The notes under the pieces were generated by a model. That model saw only the letters and a program-made list of their open reading frames with translations. It did no database searches and had not been told where the DNA came from. Source: Bacteriovoracaceae bacterium UBA4097 (lineage in GTDB: Bacteria > Bdellovibrionota > Bacteriovoracia > Bacteriovoracales > Bacteriovoracaceae). From it: a stretch of 33,209 bases of DNA. Below are positions 8,296 to 17,225 of this stretch, piece by piece. Position numbers and translations under genes: made by a program. Every line of letters begins with the position of its first letter. Position 1 is the first letter of the stretch. The stretch lies in assembly GCA_002381765.1 (NCBI GenBank), contig DFXX01000006.1, forward strand, positions 1-33,209. The letters run 5' to 3'.

Positions 8296-9774
8296 TTAGA
8301 GGTAGAGTCTCTTGATAGTTCTATCCCAGAGGTCTCTTTTCTTAGAGTAGTAGCCATTATTTTCAGGATGAAATTCTTTTTCAAGCTTCCAGTACTTCCC
8401 TAGATCTTCTATAGAGATTTCTCCCTTGGCCACCAAGCAACCAACGGCTACGCCAAAGGCCGTGGTATCAATCACCTTGGGTCTTAGAATAGTTTTTTGA
8501 GAAAAGTTTGCCTGAAACTGCATCAAGAGATCATTGGCAGCGGCTCCACCATCGACTCTGATATCATTGAGCTTAGGGAAATCTTTCTTAAAGCTTGAAA
8601 CAGAATCATTAAGAGATAATGCAATTCCCTCTAAGCAAGCGCGGGCAATATGGCAGTTGTCGGTTCCACGGGTAAGGCCAATGATGGCGGCTTTAGCCTC
8701 TGAATTCCAATAAGGAGTCCCAATCCCAGTGAAGAAGGGCATGAAGAGTATATGCTCCATTTGATCTAGATCACTAACCTTACTGGCGAGGGATTCAACT
8801 TCGGGGGAGGTATTGATGCATTTTAAATTATCTCTTAGCCACTGCACGGCTGCACCTGCGATATAGGCCGATCCTTCTAAGGCGTAAATCTTTTTTCCCT
8901 TAAAGGAATATGCCGCAGTAGTAAGAAGTCCCGTTTGTGAACGGATAAGCTCCTCTCCAGTATTCAAAAGTAGAAAGGCTCCCGTTCCATAGGTTGATTT
9001 TAAATCTCCCACTTTTACACAGGCCTGTCCAAAGAGAGCAGCTTGCTGATCACCTAAAATTGAGAGAATCGGAATGCCGTCTGGGAGAAATCCACAGCCC
9101 AAGGTCTTCCCAAAGTCGGTAAACGATTCTTTTATTTCAGGAAGAAAGTCTCGAGAGACCCCAAAGAACTTTAAAAGCTCATTATCCCAATCAAAGGTCT
9201 CGAGATTCATTAGCATGGTTCGAGAAGCATTCGAGACCTCGGTCGCAAAAATCTTACCCGAACTTAGGCGATGAAGAAGAAATGTATCGATGGTAGTAAG
9301 GCAGAGATTCTTTTTGTCTGCAGCCTCTTTAACCGCAGGAACATTGTCCAAAAACCAGCGCATCTTGGAGCCGGAAAAATAGGGATCCAGGGGAAGACCG
9401 GTTTTCTTGCGACAAACCCTCTCATAGTTATCTTTATTTTGTTCACAGTACTGGGCCGTCCTGCGATCCTGCCAAACGATGGCGTGATACAGAGGTTTAC
9501 CACTCTTATCATAGGCACAGGTGGTTTCTCTTTGATTGGTAATTCCGATGGCGATGATTTTTTTAGTATCGGTACCCTGTCTTTTAAGTAGTGTGGTTAC
9601 CGAGCCCGCAACCGATTCCCAAATATCATCGAGGTTATGCTCAACCATTCCGGGCTTGGGATAGATCTGGCGATAATCCTGTTTCTCTTTATCAAGCACC
9701 GCAAGGGTCTTAGCATCTAGTAACAGGGAGGTGGTACCAGTGGTACCTTGGTCAATTGCAAGTAAAAAACTCAT
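8296..9774 (-). CDS. glpK: Glycerol kinase
   Basis: This 492-residue FGGY-family sugar kinase phosphorylates glycerol to glycerol 3-phosphate with ATP in the cytosol. The N-terminus has the phosphate-binding loop LAIDQGTTGTTSLLLD, followed by PGMVEHNLDDIW, and mid-protein GDQQAALFGQ and STYGTGAFLLLNTG, all typical of GlpK. The C-terminal FGGY signature region is visible as DGGAAANDLLMQFQANF. Length is close to the usual 500 or so. AAGGA lies seven bases ahead of the ATG. No glycerol facilitator or glycerol-3-phosphate dehydrogenase gene is adjacent. A 75-residue TadE-like gene ends ten bases upstream and may share its transcript. Confidence 0.96.
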   Translation of the reverse strand: MSFLLAIDQGTTGTTSLLLDAKTLAVLDKEKQDYRQIYPKPGMVEHNLDDIWESVAGSVTTLLKRQGTDTKKIIAIGITNQRETTCAYDKSGKPLYHAIVWQDRRTAQYCEQNKDNYERVCRKKTGLPLDPYFSGSKMRWFLDNVPAVKEAADKKNLCLTTIDTFLLHRLSSGKIFATEVSNASRTMLMNLETFDWDNELLKFFGVSRDFLPEIKESFTDFGKTLGCGFLPDGIPILSILGDQQAALFGQACVKVGDLKSTYGTGAFLLLNTGEELIRSQTGLLTTAAYSFKGKKIYALEGSAYIAGAAVQWLRDNLKCINTSPEVESLASKVSDLDQMEHILFMPFFTGIGTPYWNSEAKAAIIGLTRGTDNCHIARACLEGIALSLNDSVSSFKKDFPKLNDIRVDGGAAANDLLMQFQANFSQKTILRPKVIDTTAFGVAVGCLVAKGEISIEDLGKYWKLEKEFHPENNGYYSKKRDLWDRTIKRLYL

Positions 9775-9784
9775 GATTAATCCT

Positions 9785-10012
9785 TCAATCTATGGTGACA
9801 GTCTTTTCTCCGGGTTTATCATTAACAATCAGGTTAGCTGAATATTCCCAATACCGTTTTAAATTTCGATTCATGAAAAGGACAAAGAAATAGGTAATTA
9901 GACTCATGACGGCCAGTAGCAGAACGAATTCAATAATCGCCTGTCCACGCTGACGCAGTTTTTTGAGGAATTTTCCAGGTAACAAGTTCCGTAGCTTCAT
10001 ATTCCTTGGCAA
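9785..10012 (-). CDS. TadE-like small pseudopilin protein
   Basis: This protein of 71-75 residues has a short basic leader (GKFLKKLRQRG), then QAIIEFVLLLAVMSLITYFF. A Gly before the hydrophobic stretch with Glu at position +5 fits the class III prepilin-peptidase signal seen in TadE/TadF and Flp-type proteins. The hydrophobic helix is followed by a short hydrophilic tail. The start is ambiguous: TTG at 10012 gives 75 residues; ATG at 10000 gives 71 but has AAGGA only two or three bases away. No tad, rcp or pilus gene is in the window. It precedes glpK by ten bases. A role in pilus or secretion machinery is inference from the motif. Confidence 0.65.
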   Translation of the reverse strand: MPRNMKLRNLLPGKFLKKLRQRGQAIIEFVLLLAVMSLITYFFVLFMNRNLKRYWEYSANLIVNDKPGEKTVTID

Positions 10013-10045
10013 TTAAGGTATCATCGGGGCTAGCCAGTGAGACCT

Positions 10046-10600
10046 ATGAAAAAGTTAATACCCATTCTACTCTTTATTATGGCCTTTAGTGGGTTTCTTT
10101 CCACTCAAATCCTATGGGATACCTTTAATCTTAACGCAGAAAATGTGGCCGAGGATAAACAAAAGCACTCAGTTTACGAGACGAACTTCCAAGCACTTAA
10201 ATTAACAACGACCAAAAGTACGACAATAGAACTCAGGAATGAAACGGCACCTATGATTGTGCTTAATTTTTGGGCATCTTGGTGTTTTCCCTGCTTAAAA
10301 GAGTTTCCCAGTTTGGTGAAATTTCAGGAAAAATATAAGGATAAGATCAAGGTGATTGGCATCAATGGAGATGAAGAAAATCCCCTGGAAAATATAGCTA
10401 AGATCGAAAAAAAGTATCAGCTTAATTTTGAGTCGGTGGCCGATGCTAATAGTGTTATCTCTGAGAAGTTTATGATCAATACCTATCCCGTTTCAATTAT
10501 CTTTCATAAAGGAAAGGTCATCTACGTGAATAAGCGGATTCATAATTTTATGGATCCAGAATTTCTGAGTTTCATCGATAAAACCCTTACGGCAAATTAA
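10046..10600 (+). CDS. TlpA-like thioredoxin-family protein, membrane-anchored or periplasmic
   Basis: This 184-residue protein has an N-terminal hydrophobic segment (residues 3-24) and a redoxin domain with the active site WASWCFPC (Cys80 and Cys83) and the expected cis-proline in NTYPVS. TlpA/ResA-type proteins act outside the cytoplasm as thiol reductants, often for cytochrome c maturation or disulfide repair; the exact partner is unknown. The ATG at 10046 is preferred because it starts the signal anchor directly; an in-frame GTG at 10037 would add three residues. It is divergent from the TadE-like gene with only about 33 bases between, so promoters must overlap coding DNA. Its 3' end overlaps the 3' end of hutI by 14 bases. 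Confidence 0.88.
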   Translation: MKKLIPILLFIMAFSGFLSTQILWDTFNLNAENVAEDKQKHSVYETNFQALKLTTTKSTTIELRNETAPMIVLNFWASWCFPCLKEFPSLVKFQEKYKDKIKVIGINGDEENPLENIAKIEKKYQLNFESVADANSVISEKFMINTYPVSIIFHKGKVIYVNKRIHNFMDPEFLSFIDKTLTAN

Positions 10601-11804
10601 CCGCAAAATTTCGACCCCAGTTATAGCTGATATGTGAAAGTGTTTCGGCCTTAAATAAGCTAAAGCGAGATCTTTTTCCGACGGTGATGGATCCCTGATC
10701 ATAAAGTCCAAGTGCATGGGCCCCATTAAGAGTCATGCCGGCCCAAATCTCAGTCTGATTCATCTTAAGTTGAGCGGCTGCCATAGAAGAAATCAAGAGA
10801 ATATTATCACAGTGACAAGATCCTGGATTATAGTCGGAAGCGATGGCCACCTTCACTCCTGCATCCAGCATCTTCCTCGCTGGTGCTAAGGGTTTTCCTA
10901 GAAAAAAAGCAGTACCTGGCAGAAGGGTAGCGACGGTAGTGGAAGTCGCCAGCGCTTTGATTCCATTTTCAGAGACTTTAAGTACATGATCTGCACTCAG
11001 AGCTTCAAACTTGCAGGCTAGAGAGGCGCCTTCATTATCATTAAGCTCATCGGCATGAATCTTTCTTTGAATCCCAAGAGCTTTAGCTCGCGAGAAGAGT
11101 AGTTCCACATCTTCGGCATTAAAATAATTTTTTTCATGAAAGATATCGACAGCATCGATGATCTTCATAGGTGCGACTTTTTCCAGAAGAGGAATGACCA
11201 CTTCATTCATATAAGACGAGGAGTTTTTAAATGTTCTGGGAACATCGTGAGCGGCCATATAGGTGTTAAAAATATTAACTTTCGGGGCAAAGGTTTTTTT
11301 GAGGCGATCGATGACTTGTGATAGCTCAAACTCTTTTTCAAAGTTAAGGCCATAGCCCGATTTAATTTCAATGGTTCCAATGCCGTAAGAATGAAGACGT
11401 TTGATTCTTTCACAGGCTGACTCATATAGGGCCTCTGATGAAGCTTCATTGGTCATATTCATGGTAAGGAGAATTCCCCCACCACGCTTGGCGATTTCTT
11501 CATAACTCACACCGTTTAAGCGGTCGCAATATTCGGAAGCGCGATCTCCTCCAAAGACAATGTGAGTATGAGAGTCAACCAGCTCGGGTGTGAGTACATG
11601 GTCCTTTAAGCTGGCAGCAGGTAGATTGGCATATTCAGGCGGTAATTCAGAAGATTTACCTACCCATGCAATGACTTCCTCACTAAAGACCACGGCTCCA
11701 TCTTCAATGATCGAGAGGTCTTCAGGCAGAAGTCGACGCCCATCTTTAGCCTGGGCGCCACTTAAAGTAACTATTTGATTTAGATCACGATAAACTTTCA
11801 TCAT
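10587..11804 (-). CDS. hutI: Imidazolonepropionase
   Basis: This 405-residue amidohydrolase carries out the third step of histidine breakdown, hydrolysing 4-imidazolone-5-propionate to N-formimino-L-glutamate. The metal-binding HTH sits in LTPELVDSHTHIVFGG, followed by the family's ERxxEYxxRLxG-like stretch (ASEYCDRLNGVSYEEI) and GGGI. Further metal and substrate sites appear as YMAAHDVP, KIHADELND, SADH and ASDYNPGSC. Length is normal. The start ATG shares ATGA with the hutU stop (11801-11804); a second ATG follows at 11801. It is the last gene of the minus run and overlaps the convergent thioredoxin gene by 14 bases. No formiminoglutamate hydrolase or transferase gene is adjacent. Confidence 0.96.
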   Translation of the reverse strand: MMKVYRDLNQIVTLSGAQAKDGRRLLPEDLSIIEDGAVVFSEEVIAWVGKSSELPPEYANLPAASLKDHVLTPELVDSHTHIVFGGDRASEYCDRLNGVSYEEIAKRGGGILLTMNMTNEASSEALYESACERIKRLHSYGIGTIEIKSGYGLNFEKEFELSQVIDRLKKTFAPKVNIFNTYMAAHDVPRTFKNSSSYMNEVVIPLLEKVAPMKIIDAVDIFHEKNYFNAEDVELLFSRAKALGIQRKIHADELNDNEGASLACKFEALSADHVLKVSENGIKALATSTTVATLLPGTAFFLGKPLAPARKMLDAGVKVAIASDYNPGSCHCDNILLISSMAAAQLKMNQTEIWAGMTLNGAHALGLYDQGSITVGKRSRFSLFKAETLSHISYNWGRNFAVNLP

Positions 11805-13459
11805 AGTGATGGGAACTTTATCTTGGTCTCATCTTTCTTGGCTATATTCAGTGCAATTTCATAACCCGCGTCGGCGTGTCTCACGATGCCCATGCCTGAG
11901 TCGGAATTAAGTACGCGAGAAAGTCTCACATCCATTTCTTCTGTACCATCGCAAACAATAACCATACCTGAGTGCTGAGAGTAACCCATGCCAACACCAC
12001 CACCATGATGAAGCGAGATCCAACTCGCTCCATTATTGATATTGATCATAGCATTAAGAAGAGGCCAGTCAGATACTGCATCCGTGCCATCTTTCATGGC
12101 TTCGGTTTCGCGGTTAGGACTAGCAACCGATCCACAATCCAAATGATCGCGACCAATAACAATTGGTGCTTTCACTTTTTTCTCGCGGACTAGTTTATTA
12201 AAGAGAAGTGCTGCTTTTTCACGGTCTCCATACTTAAGCCAACAAATTCTCGCAGGAAGTCCCTGAAATTGAATCATCTTCTGCGCTTTATCCAGCCAGT
12301 TGATCATGGATGTATTTTCTGGGAATAATTCTTTTAAGGCTTCGTCGGTCACGCGAATATCTTCTGGATCACCAGAGAGTGCTACCCAACGGAATGGACC
12401 TGAGCCTTCGCAGAAAAGAGGACGAATATAAGCAGGAACAAATCCAGGGAAGTTAAAGGCGTCTTTTACACCAACAAGTTCAGCTCCTGCACGAAGATTA
12501 TTTCCGTAGTCAAAGACATGAGATCCTTTTCTTTGGAAGGCCAGCATCGCTTTCACGTGAGTCCCCATGGTTTCATAAGAGAGTTTAGTGTATTTAGCTG
12601 GATCAGTCTTTCTGAGCTCACTCGCTTCTAAAAGAGTCATGCCGTGAGGTATGTAGCCGTTAAGGGGATCATGGGCCGAAGTTTGATCGGTCACAAGATC
12701 CGGAACGATTCCCTTATTTAAAACATATTGAAAGAAGTCAGCAGCATTGCCTTCAACTCCAATAGAAATAGCCTCACCATTTTTCTGAGCTTTTAAAGCG
12801 AGTTCAATTCCCTCATCAAAGCTTTTCGCGAGAACGTCGAGATACTTTGACTTAAGACGCTTCTCAATGCGAGTCGGATCCACATCACAGCAAAGACAAA
12901 CACCTTCGGCCATCTTAACCGCTAAGGGCTGTGCTCCACCCATTCCACCAATTCCCCCAGTCAAAACGAGCTTGCCCTTAAGGGTAGACGATTCGCCATA
13001 GTGCTTTCTAGCAGCTGCCATAAAGGTTTCATAAGTTCCTTGCACAATTCCTTGAGAACCAATGTAGATCCAGGACCCCGCGGTCATCTGGCCATACATC
13101 ATGAGACCTTCATCTTTTAATTTATTAAAGTGATCCCAGGTTGCCCATTTAGGAACTAGATTGGAGTTAGCAATAAGAACTCTGGGACCTTGAGGGTTGC
13201 TTGGAAAAACCGCCACGGGCTTTCCCGATTGAACGATAAGAGTTTCGTTGTTCTCAAGATTCTGAAGAGTATGAATAAGATCTTCCAGAGCTTTATGATT
13301 ACGAGCTGCCTGCCCATTACCACCATAAACAATTAAGGCATCGCGATCTTCGGCCACTTCCGGGTGAAGATTATTGAGAAGGCAGCGAAGTGCCGCTTCC
13401 TGATGCCAGCCCTTACAAGTAAGTTTATCGCCAGTGGGAGGGAGAGGAATATTTTTCAT
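11801..13459 (-). CDS. hutU: Urocanate hydratase
   Basis: This 552-residue enzyme converts urocanate to 4-imidazolone-5-propionate using tightly bound NAD+ as electrophile. Recognisable blocks include YGGNGQAARNHKALEDL near the N-terminus, TGGIGGMGGAQPLA in the NAD-binding part, and GRDHLDCGSVASPNRETEAM near the C-terminus, which contains the conserved Cys and His. The C-terminal HHGGGVGMGYSQHSGMV is also typical. Length is close to the family norm of about 550. The start is supported by AGGAG ahead of the ATG. It lies nine bases after hutH and is coupled to hutI by a four-base overlap. Confidence 0.98.
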   Translation of the reverse strand: MKNIPLPPTGDKLTCKGWHQEAALRCLLNNLHPEVAEDRDALIVYGGNGQAARNHKALEDLIHTLQNLENNETLIVQSGKPVAVFPSNPQGPRVLIANSNLVPKWATWDHFNKLKDEGLMMYGQMTAGSWIYIGSQGIVQGTYETFMAAARKHYGESSTLKGKLVLTGGIGGMGGAQPLAVKMAEGVCLCCDVDPTRIEKRLKSKYLDVLAKSFDEGIELALKAQKNGEAISIGVEGNAADFFQYVLNKGIVPDLVTDQTSAHDPLNGYIPHGMTLLEASELRKTDPAKYTKLSYETMGTHVKAMLAFQRKGSHVFDYGNNLRAGAELVGVKDAFNFPGFVPAYIRPLFCEGSGPFRWVALSGDPEDIRVTDEALKELFPENTSMINWLDKAQKMIQFQGLPARICWLKYGDREKAALLFNKLVREKKVKAPIVIGRDHLDCGSVASPNRETEAMKDGTDAVSDWPLLNAMININNGASWISLHHGGGVGMGYSQHSGMVIVCDGTEEMDVRLSRVLNSDSGMGIVRHADAGYEIALNIAKKDETKIKFPSL

Positions 13460-13468
13460 AATGGCTCC

Positions 13469-15007
13469 TTAAGCTAGAGGTCCGGTAACGGATTCAACTT
13501 CTCTGATTAATTCATCGGTTTTTATGAGTCTGGTTAAATTTTCAATGTCCTGATGGAAGGTACGATCTTCTTCTATCGGTAAGACATGCTTACGAACAAG
13601 AGTATAAACTTTTTCTAGACCAGGTGCTGTCTTGAGTGGTCTCAAGAAATCAAGGCCCTGAGTATTACAAAGAAGTTCTATCGCAAGTCCATATTGCACA
13701 TTACTCACGACTTCATGCAGTTTTCTTCCGGAAGTGACTCCCATAGAAACATGGTCTTCCTTATCGGTTGAAGTTGGAATGGAATCAACCGAAGCTGGAT
13801 GACAAAGATACTTATTCTCTGAGGCCAGAGCCGCCATGGTTACATGAGCAATCATAAGACCTGAGTTGAGGCCCGAGTTCTTGGTTAAGAAAGCTGGGAG
13901 ATCCGAGAAGTGAGGGTTCATCATTTTTTCCACTCTTCTCTCAGCAATATTACAAATTTCAGAAAGACCCATTGCTAGATAGTCCATACAAAGAGCGAGG
14001 GCTTCACCATGGAAGTTACCGCCAGAGATAACATCTCCGGTTTCAATAAAGACCAGTGGATTATCTGTTACTGAATTAAGTTCTATATTTAAAACTTCTT
14101 CGGCATGCCTTAAGGTCTGTCTGCAGGCACCATGAACCTGAGGAATACATCTTAATGAATATGGATCTTGAACCTTACCATCTTCCGGATGAGAGAAAAT
14201 AATCTCGGAGCCCTTGATAAGCTTTAAAAGATTGCGGCTCACATCCAGCTGACCTGGTTGTGGTTTGAGAAGAGAAATTCTTTCATCAAAAGCACTGGCG
14301 GTTCCGCGAACAGCATCAAGAGTAAGGCAAGCGATGATATCGGCTTGTTTTACAATTCTCTTGGCATCGGTCAAGGCCAGTGCACCGAGTGCTAGCATTA
14401 CCGAAGTTCCATTGATGAGCGCTAGTCCATCTTTCGGTCCAAGCTTGGCTGGAGTCTTTCCAATCTGATGAATAGCAAAGTCAGATCTCACAATTTTGCC
14501 CTGAAATTCCACATCGCCTTCACCAATCAAGGCAAGAGCGATATGCGAGAGAGGAGCAAGATCTCCGGAAGCTCCCACCGATCCTTTTTCAGGAATGACG
14601 GGATTAATCCCATAATTGATAAAATCTAAAAGGAGAGCAATCGTTTCGGGAGTAACTCCAGAAAAACCCTGAATAAGGCAATTCGCTCGAGCAAGCATAA
14701 TGGCGCGAGTTACTTCACGAGAAAAAGGTTTGCCCACGCCGGTGCAATGAGAACGAATAAGATTATATTGCAGCTGTTCCAGATCCTCTACGGCAATTTG
14801 CTTCGAGGCGAGGGCCCCAAAACCAGTATTGATTCCGTATACAGGCTTACCTTTTTTTACGATATCAACGATGATCTGACGGGATTTTTTCATCTTCTCC
14901 CAGGCAGTACTTTCAATTGAGAGTTTCACCTGATCATGTTTGGCGCGAGCAATATAGGTTAGGTCTTCGATCGTTATATTAGTTCCAGTAAGTTCAAATG
15001 TTTTCAT
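13469..15007 (-). CDS. hutH: Histidine ammonia-lyase
   Basis: This 512-residue enzyme removes ammonia from L-histidine to give urocanate, the first step of the Hut pathway. The Ala-Ser-Gly triad that cyclises to the MIO electrophile is visible at residues 146-148 in GSVGASGDLAPLSH, and the tyrosine of PVYGINTGFG is Tyr57. The central helices with SVTDNPLVF and GGNFHGEALA are typical. Length is normal. It follows rpe after 19 bases on the same strand, so it may be read from the upstream def-fmt-rpe transcript. I found neither a HutC-type regulator gene nor a clear separate promoter in the short gap. Confidence 0.98.
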   Translation of the reverse strand: MKTFELTGTNITIEDLTYIARAKHDQVKLSIESTAWEKMKKSRQIIVDIVKKGKPVYGINTGFGALASKQIAVEDLEQLQYNLIRSHCTGVGKPFSREVTRAIMLARANCLIQGFSGVTPETIALLLDFINYGINPVIPEKGSVGASGDLAPLSHIALALIGEGDVEFQGKIVRSDFAIHQIGKTPAKLGPKDGLALINGTSVMLALGALALTDAKRIVKQADIIACLTLDAVRGTASAFDERISLLKPQPGQLDVSRNLLKLIKGSEIIFSHPEDGKVQDPYSLRCIPQVHGACRQTLRHAEEVLNIELNSVTDNPLVFIETGDVISGGNFHGEALALCMDYLAMGLSEICNIAERRVEKMMNPHFSDLPAFLTKNSGLNSGLMIAHVTMAALASENKYLCHPASVDSIPTSTDKEDHVSMGVTSGRKLHEVVSNVQYGLAIELLCNTQGLDFLRPLKTAPGLEKVYTLVRKHVLPIEEDRTFHQDIENLTRLIKTDELIREVESVTGPLA

Positions 15008-15026
15008 GAGACCATCTTTTTTTCAG

Positions 15027-15680
15027 TTAGCGGATTTTATTAATACGTTCAATATAGTTTTTATCTGGTGCGGAGAAGATATAAGAGCCAGCTACCAGAT
15101 TATTGGCACCTGCCTGAATGAGGTAGCCCGCGTTCTGATCGGTCACTCCTCCATCCACTTGTATTTGGAATTTGAAACTATTTTCATGGCGGATTTTGTC
15201 GAGCTCGATAACCTTATCGATGACCTCTGGGATAAATTTTTGACCACCAAATCCGGGGTTCACACTCATTAGAAGAACCACATCGACTTTCCCAAGCAGA
15301 TACTTAGGTACAGCAGAGACAGGTGTTCCTGGATTTAAGGAAATACCAGCTGAAGGATACACCGATTTAATCTTGGTAATTAAGCTATCGTGATGAGTAA
15401 CTGCTTCCCAATGGAAGGTAAAGTTATGAAGTCCCACATTCTTAAAATTCTCAACAAAGAAGTCCGGGTCGGTCACCATAAAGTGAGCATCTAATTTGTG
15501 CTTAGTGATACTTTTAATCTTATTTAAAACTGGTTCGCCAAAGGTGAGGTTGGGAACATAATGGGAATCCATGACATCCAAATGAATCCAAAGATCATCG
15601 ATGGAATTAAACCTCTCGATATCGGCTTTAAGCTCAAGGAAGTCAGCCGAAAGTAGGCTTGGGGAAATGGTAATACTCAT
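15027..15680 (-). CDS. rpe: Ribulose-phosphate 3-epimerase
   Basis: This 217-residue TIM-barrel enzyme interconverts D-ribulose 5-phosphate and D-xylulose 5-phosphate in the pentose phosphate pathway. SPSLLSADF at the N-terminus, HLDVMDSHYVPNLTFG (33-48), the AHFMV strand, MSVNPGFGGQKF and QVDGGV match the family's metal- and phosphate-binding segments in order. HLDVMDSH has Ser where the usual reading is Gly; the metal ligands His33, Asp35 and His66-region residues appear intact. It starts one base after the fmt stop and precedes hutH by 19 bases. Confidence 0.96.
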   Translation of the reverse strand: MSITISPSLLSADFLELKADIERFNSIDDLWIHLDVMDSHYVPNLTFGEPVLNKIKSITKHKLDAHFMVTDPDFFVENFKNVGLHNFTFHWEAVTHHDSLITKIKSVYPSAGISLNPGTPVSAVPKYLLGKVDVVLLMSVNPGFGGQKFIPEVIDKVIELDKIRHENSFKFQIQVDGGVTDQNAGYLIQAGANNLVAGSYIFSAPDKNYIERINKIR

Positions 15681-15681
15681 A

Positions 15682-16626
15682 CTAATCCTTGGAAGAGGTC
15701 AGTGTTAAATCAGACTTTAGTCCATTTAGAAGTTCTCGGTCGGTGCAGGGCTTTTTGCCCTCTAGTTGAACATGACTTAATCGGAGTGTGCCATCCAGAC
15801 ATCCGACAACCAGAGAGCCCATGTCGTTCAGAGCTTTACCAACAGGGACTTTAGCGTGATAGCTTTCAGCGCTTAGTACCTTAAGCCGCTTTCCATTTAG
15901 AAAGCAATATGTGCCCGGCCAGGGGGCCAGAGCACGAATGAGATTGAGAATGTTTTCTTTATTCTTATTTTTGAAATCTAGAAAGCCATCTTCTTTCTTA
16001 AGAGTAGGAGCGAAGCTCACGAGAGATTCATCCTGTGGAGTGTAACTAATTTTATTATCCAGAATGATCTGAATGAAATCATTCATGGCAAGGGCAGCCT
16101 GAAGTTTGAGGCGAGTGTATAGCTGGCCTCCGTTTTCAGTGGGAGCAATCTTGACGGTATGAAAATGAACCAAATCTCCCGCATCCATTTTTTTTACCAT
16201 CTTCTGAATGGAGACACCGGTTTCTTTATCGCCGTTCATAAGAGCATACTGAATAGGAGCAGCACCTCGGTACTTAGGCAGGATGGAAGTATGAATATTA
16301 AAGCAACCAAGCTTGGCCAGATTCAAAAGCTCACTTCCTAAGAACTGAGCAAAGGCGAGGACCACGATAAAGTCGGGCTCCTGGGACTGAAGCTTATCCA
16401 GGAATTCTCTTTCTTTATTTATATTTTCGCATTGAAAAAAGGGAAGTTTGTTTTGTTTGGCGTACTCGATGACCTCGGGAGACTTTAACTCCATTCCTCT
16501 TCCTGCTGGTCGATCGGGCATTGACACAACATTCAAGATTTCAATGTGCGGATGATGATTTAAGAGATCTAGAGTGGGGACTGAAAACTCTGGAGTTCCA
16601 CAAAAGACGACCCGAAACTTTCTCAT
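15682..16626 (-). CDS. fmt: Methionyl-tRNA formyltransferase
   Basis: This 314-residue enzyme formylates initiator Met-tRNA using 10-formyl-tetrahydrofolate. VVFCGTPEFSVPTLDLL starts the Rossmann-like catalytic domain and the signature FNIHTSILPKYRGAAPIQ contains the catalytic His. GVSIQKMVKKMDAGD follows as expected. The C-terminal domain (APWPGTYCFLNGKRLKVLSA) binds tRNA. Length is normal. Its ATG overlaps the def stop as ATGA (16623-16626), the common def-fmt pairing that couples adding and removing the formyl group. Confidence 0.98.
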   Translation of the reverse strand: MRKFRVVFCGTPEFSVPTLDLLNHHPHIEILNVVSMPDRPAGRGMELKSPEVIEYAKQNKLPFFQCENINKEREFLDKLQSQEPDFIVVLAFAQFLGSELLNLAKLGCFNIHTSILPKYRGAAPIQYALMNGDKETGVSIQKMVKKMDAGDLVHFHTVKIAPTENGGQLYTRLKLQAALAMNDFIQIILDNKISYTPQDESLVSFAPTLKKEDGFLDFKNKNKENILNLIRALAPWPGTYCFLNGKRLKVLSAESYHAKVPVGKALNDMGSLVVGCLDGTLRLSHVQLEGKKPCTDRELLNGLKSDLTLTSSKD

Positions 16627-17195
16627 CGAGCCTTCTCTTTCATCATCTTCTTTTTATAGAAGTTCTTTTTAAGATTACTAAGTCGTTCAATGAAGACAAT
16701 GCCGTCCAAGTGGTCATTCTCATGCTGAATACATATTGAGAGCATGTCATCGGCTTCGATCTCATGGAACTCACCCTTGAGATCCTGAAACTTCACATGA
16801 ATGGTTTCAAAGCGCTTAACTTCTTCATATACTCCTGGAACTGAGAGACAGCCTTCTTCAAAAAGTGTCGTTCCAGAGGTTCCAGTAATAACAGGATTGA
16901 TAAAAATCATGGGAGCAAAGCCACTCATGCGAACTTCATCTTTGCCTGCAGCATTTGTTATGACCTCACGATCATAATCAACATCCAGGACAAAAAGTCG
17001 GATACTCTGACCAATCTGGGGAGCCGCGAGTCCAATCCCAGGCGCATGATACATAGTAAAAAGCATGTTCTTAACCAGTTCTGCGAGCTCTGGGGAAAAG
17101 TTGGTAACCGGTTCGGCCACTTTTGAGAGGACCGGATCGGGATATGTCAGGATGGGAAGTTTCGTCCCTTCTAATTTATAATTTTCTATTTTCAT
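16623..17195 (-). CDS. def: Peptide deformylase
   Basis: This 190-residue metalloenzyme removes the N-formyl group from nascent proteins. All three family motifs are present: GIGLAAPQIG (53-62), EEGCLSVPG (113-121) with ligand Cys116, and QHENDHLDG (157-165) with ligands His158 and His162 and catalytic Glu159. The third motif has Asn where Leu or Met is common. The protein ends in a short basic tail (KKNFYKKKMMKEKAR) that may contact the ribosome, which is inference. It is coupled to fmt by ATGA and lies 30 bases after the LptF/G permease gene. Confidence 0.97.
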   Translation of the reverse strand: MKIENYKLEGTKLPILTYPDPVLSKVAEPVTNFSPELAELVKNMLFTMYHAPGIGLAAPQIGQSIRLFVLDVDYDREVITNAAGKDEVRMSGFAPMIFINPVITGTSGTTLFEEGCLSVPGVYEEVKRFETIHVKFQDLKGEFHEIEADDMLSICIQHENDHLDGIVFIERLSNLKKNFYKKKMMKEKAR

Positions 17196-17225
17196 GAGGC
17201 TTTTATAGCACAGAGGAGCATGAAA

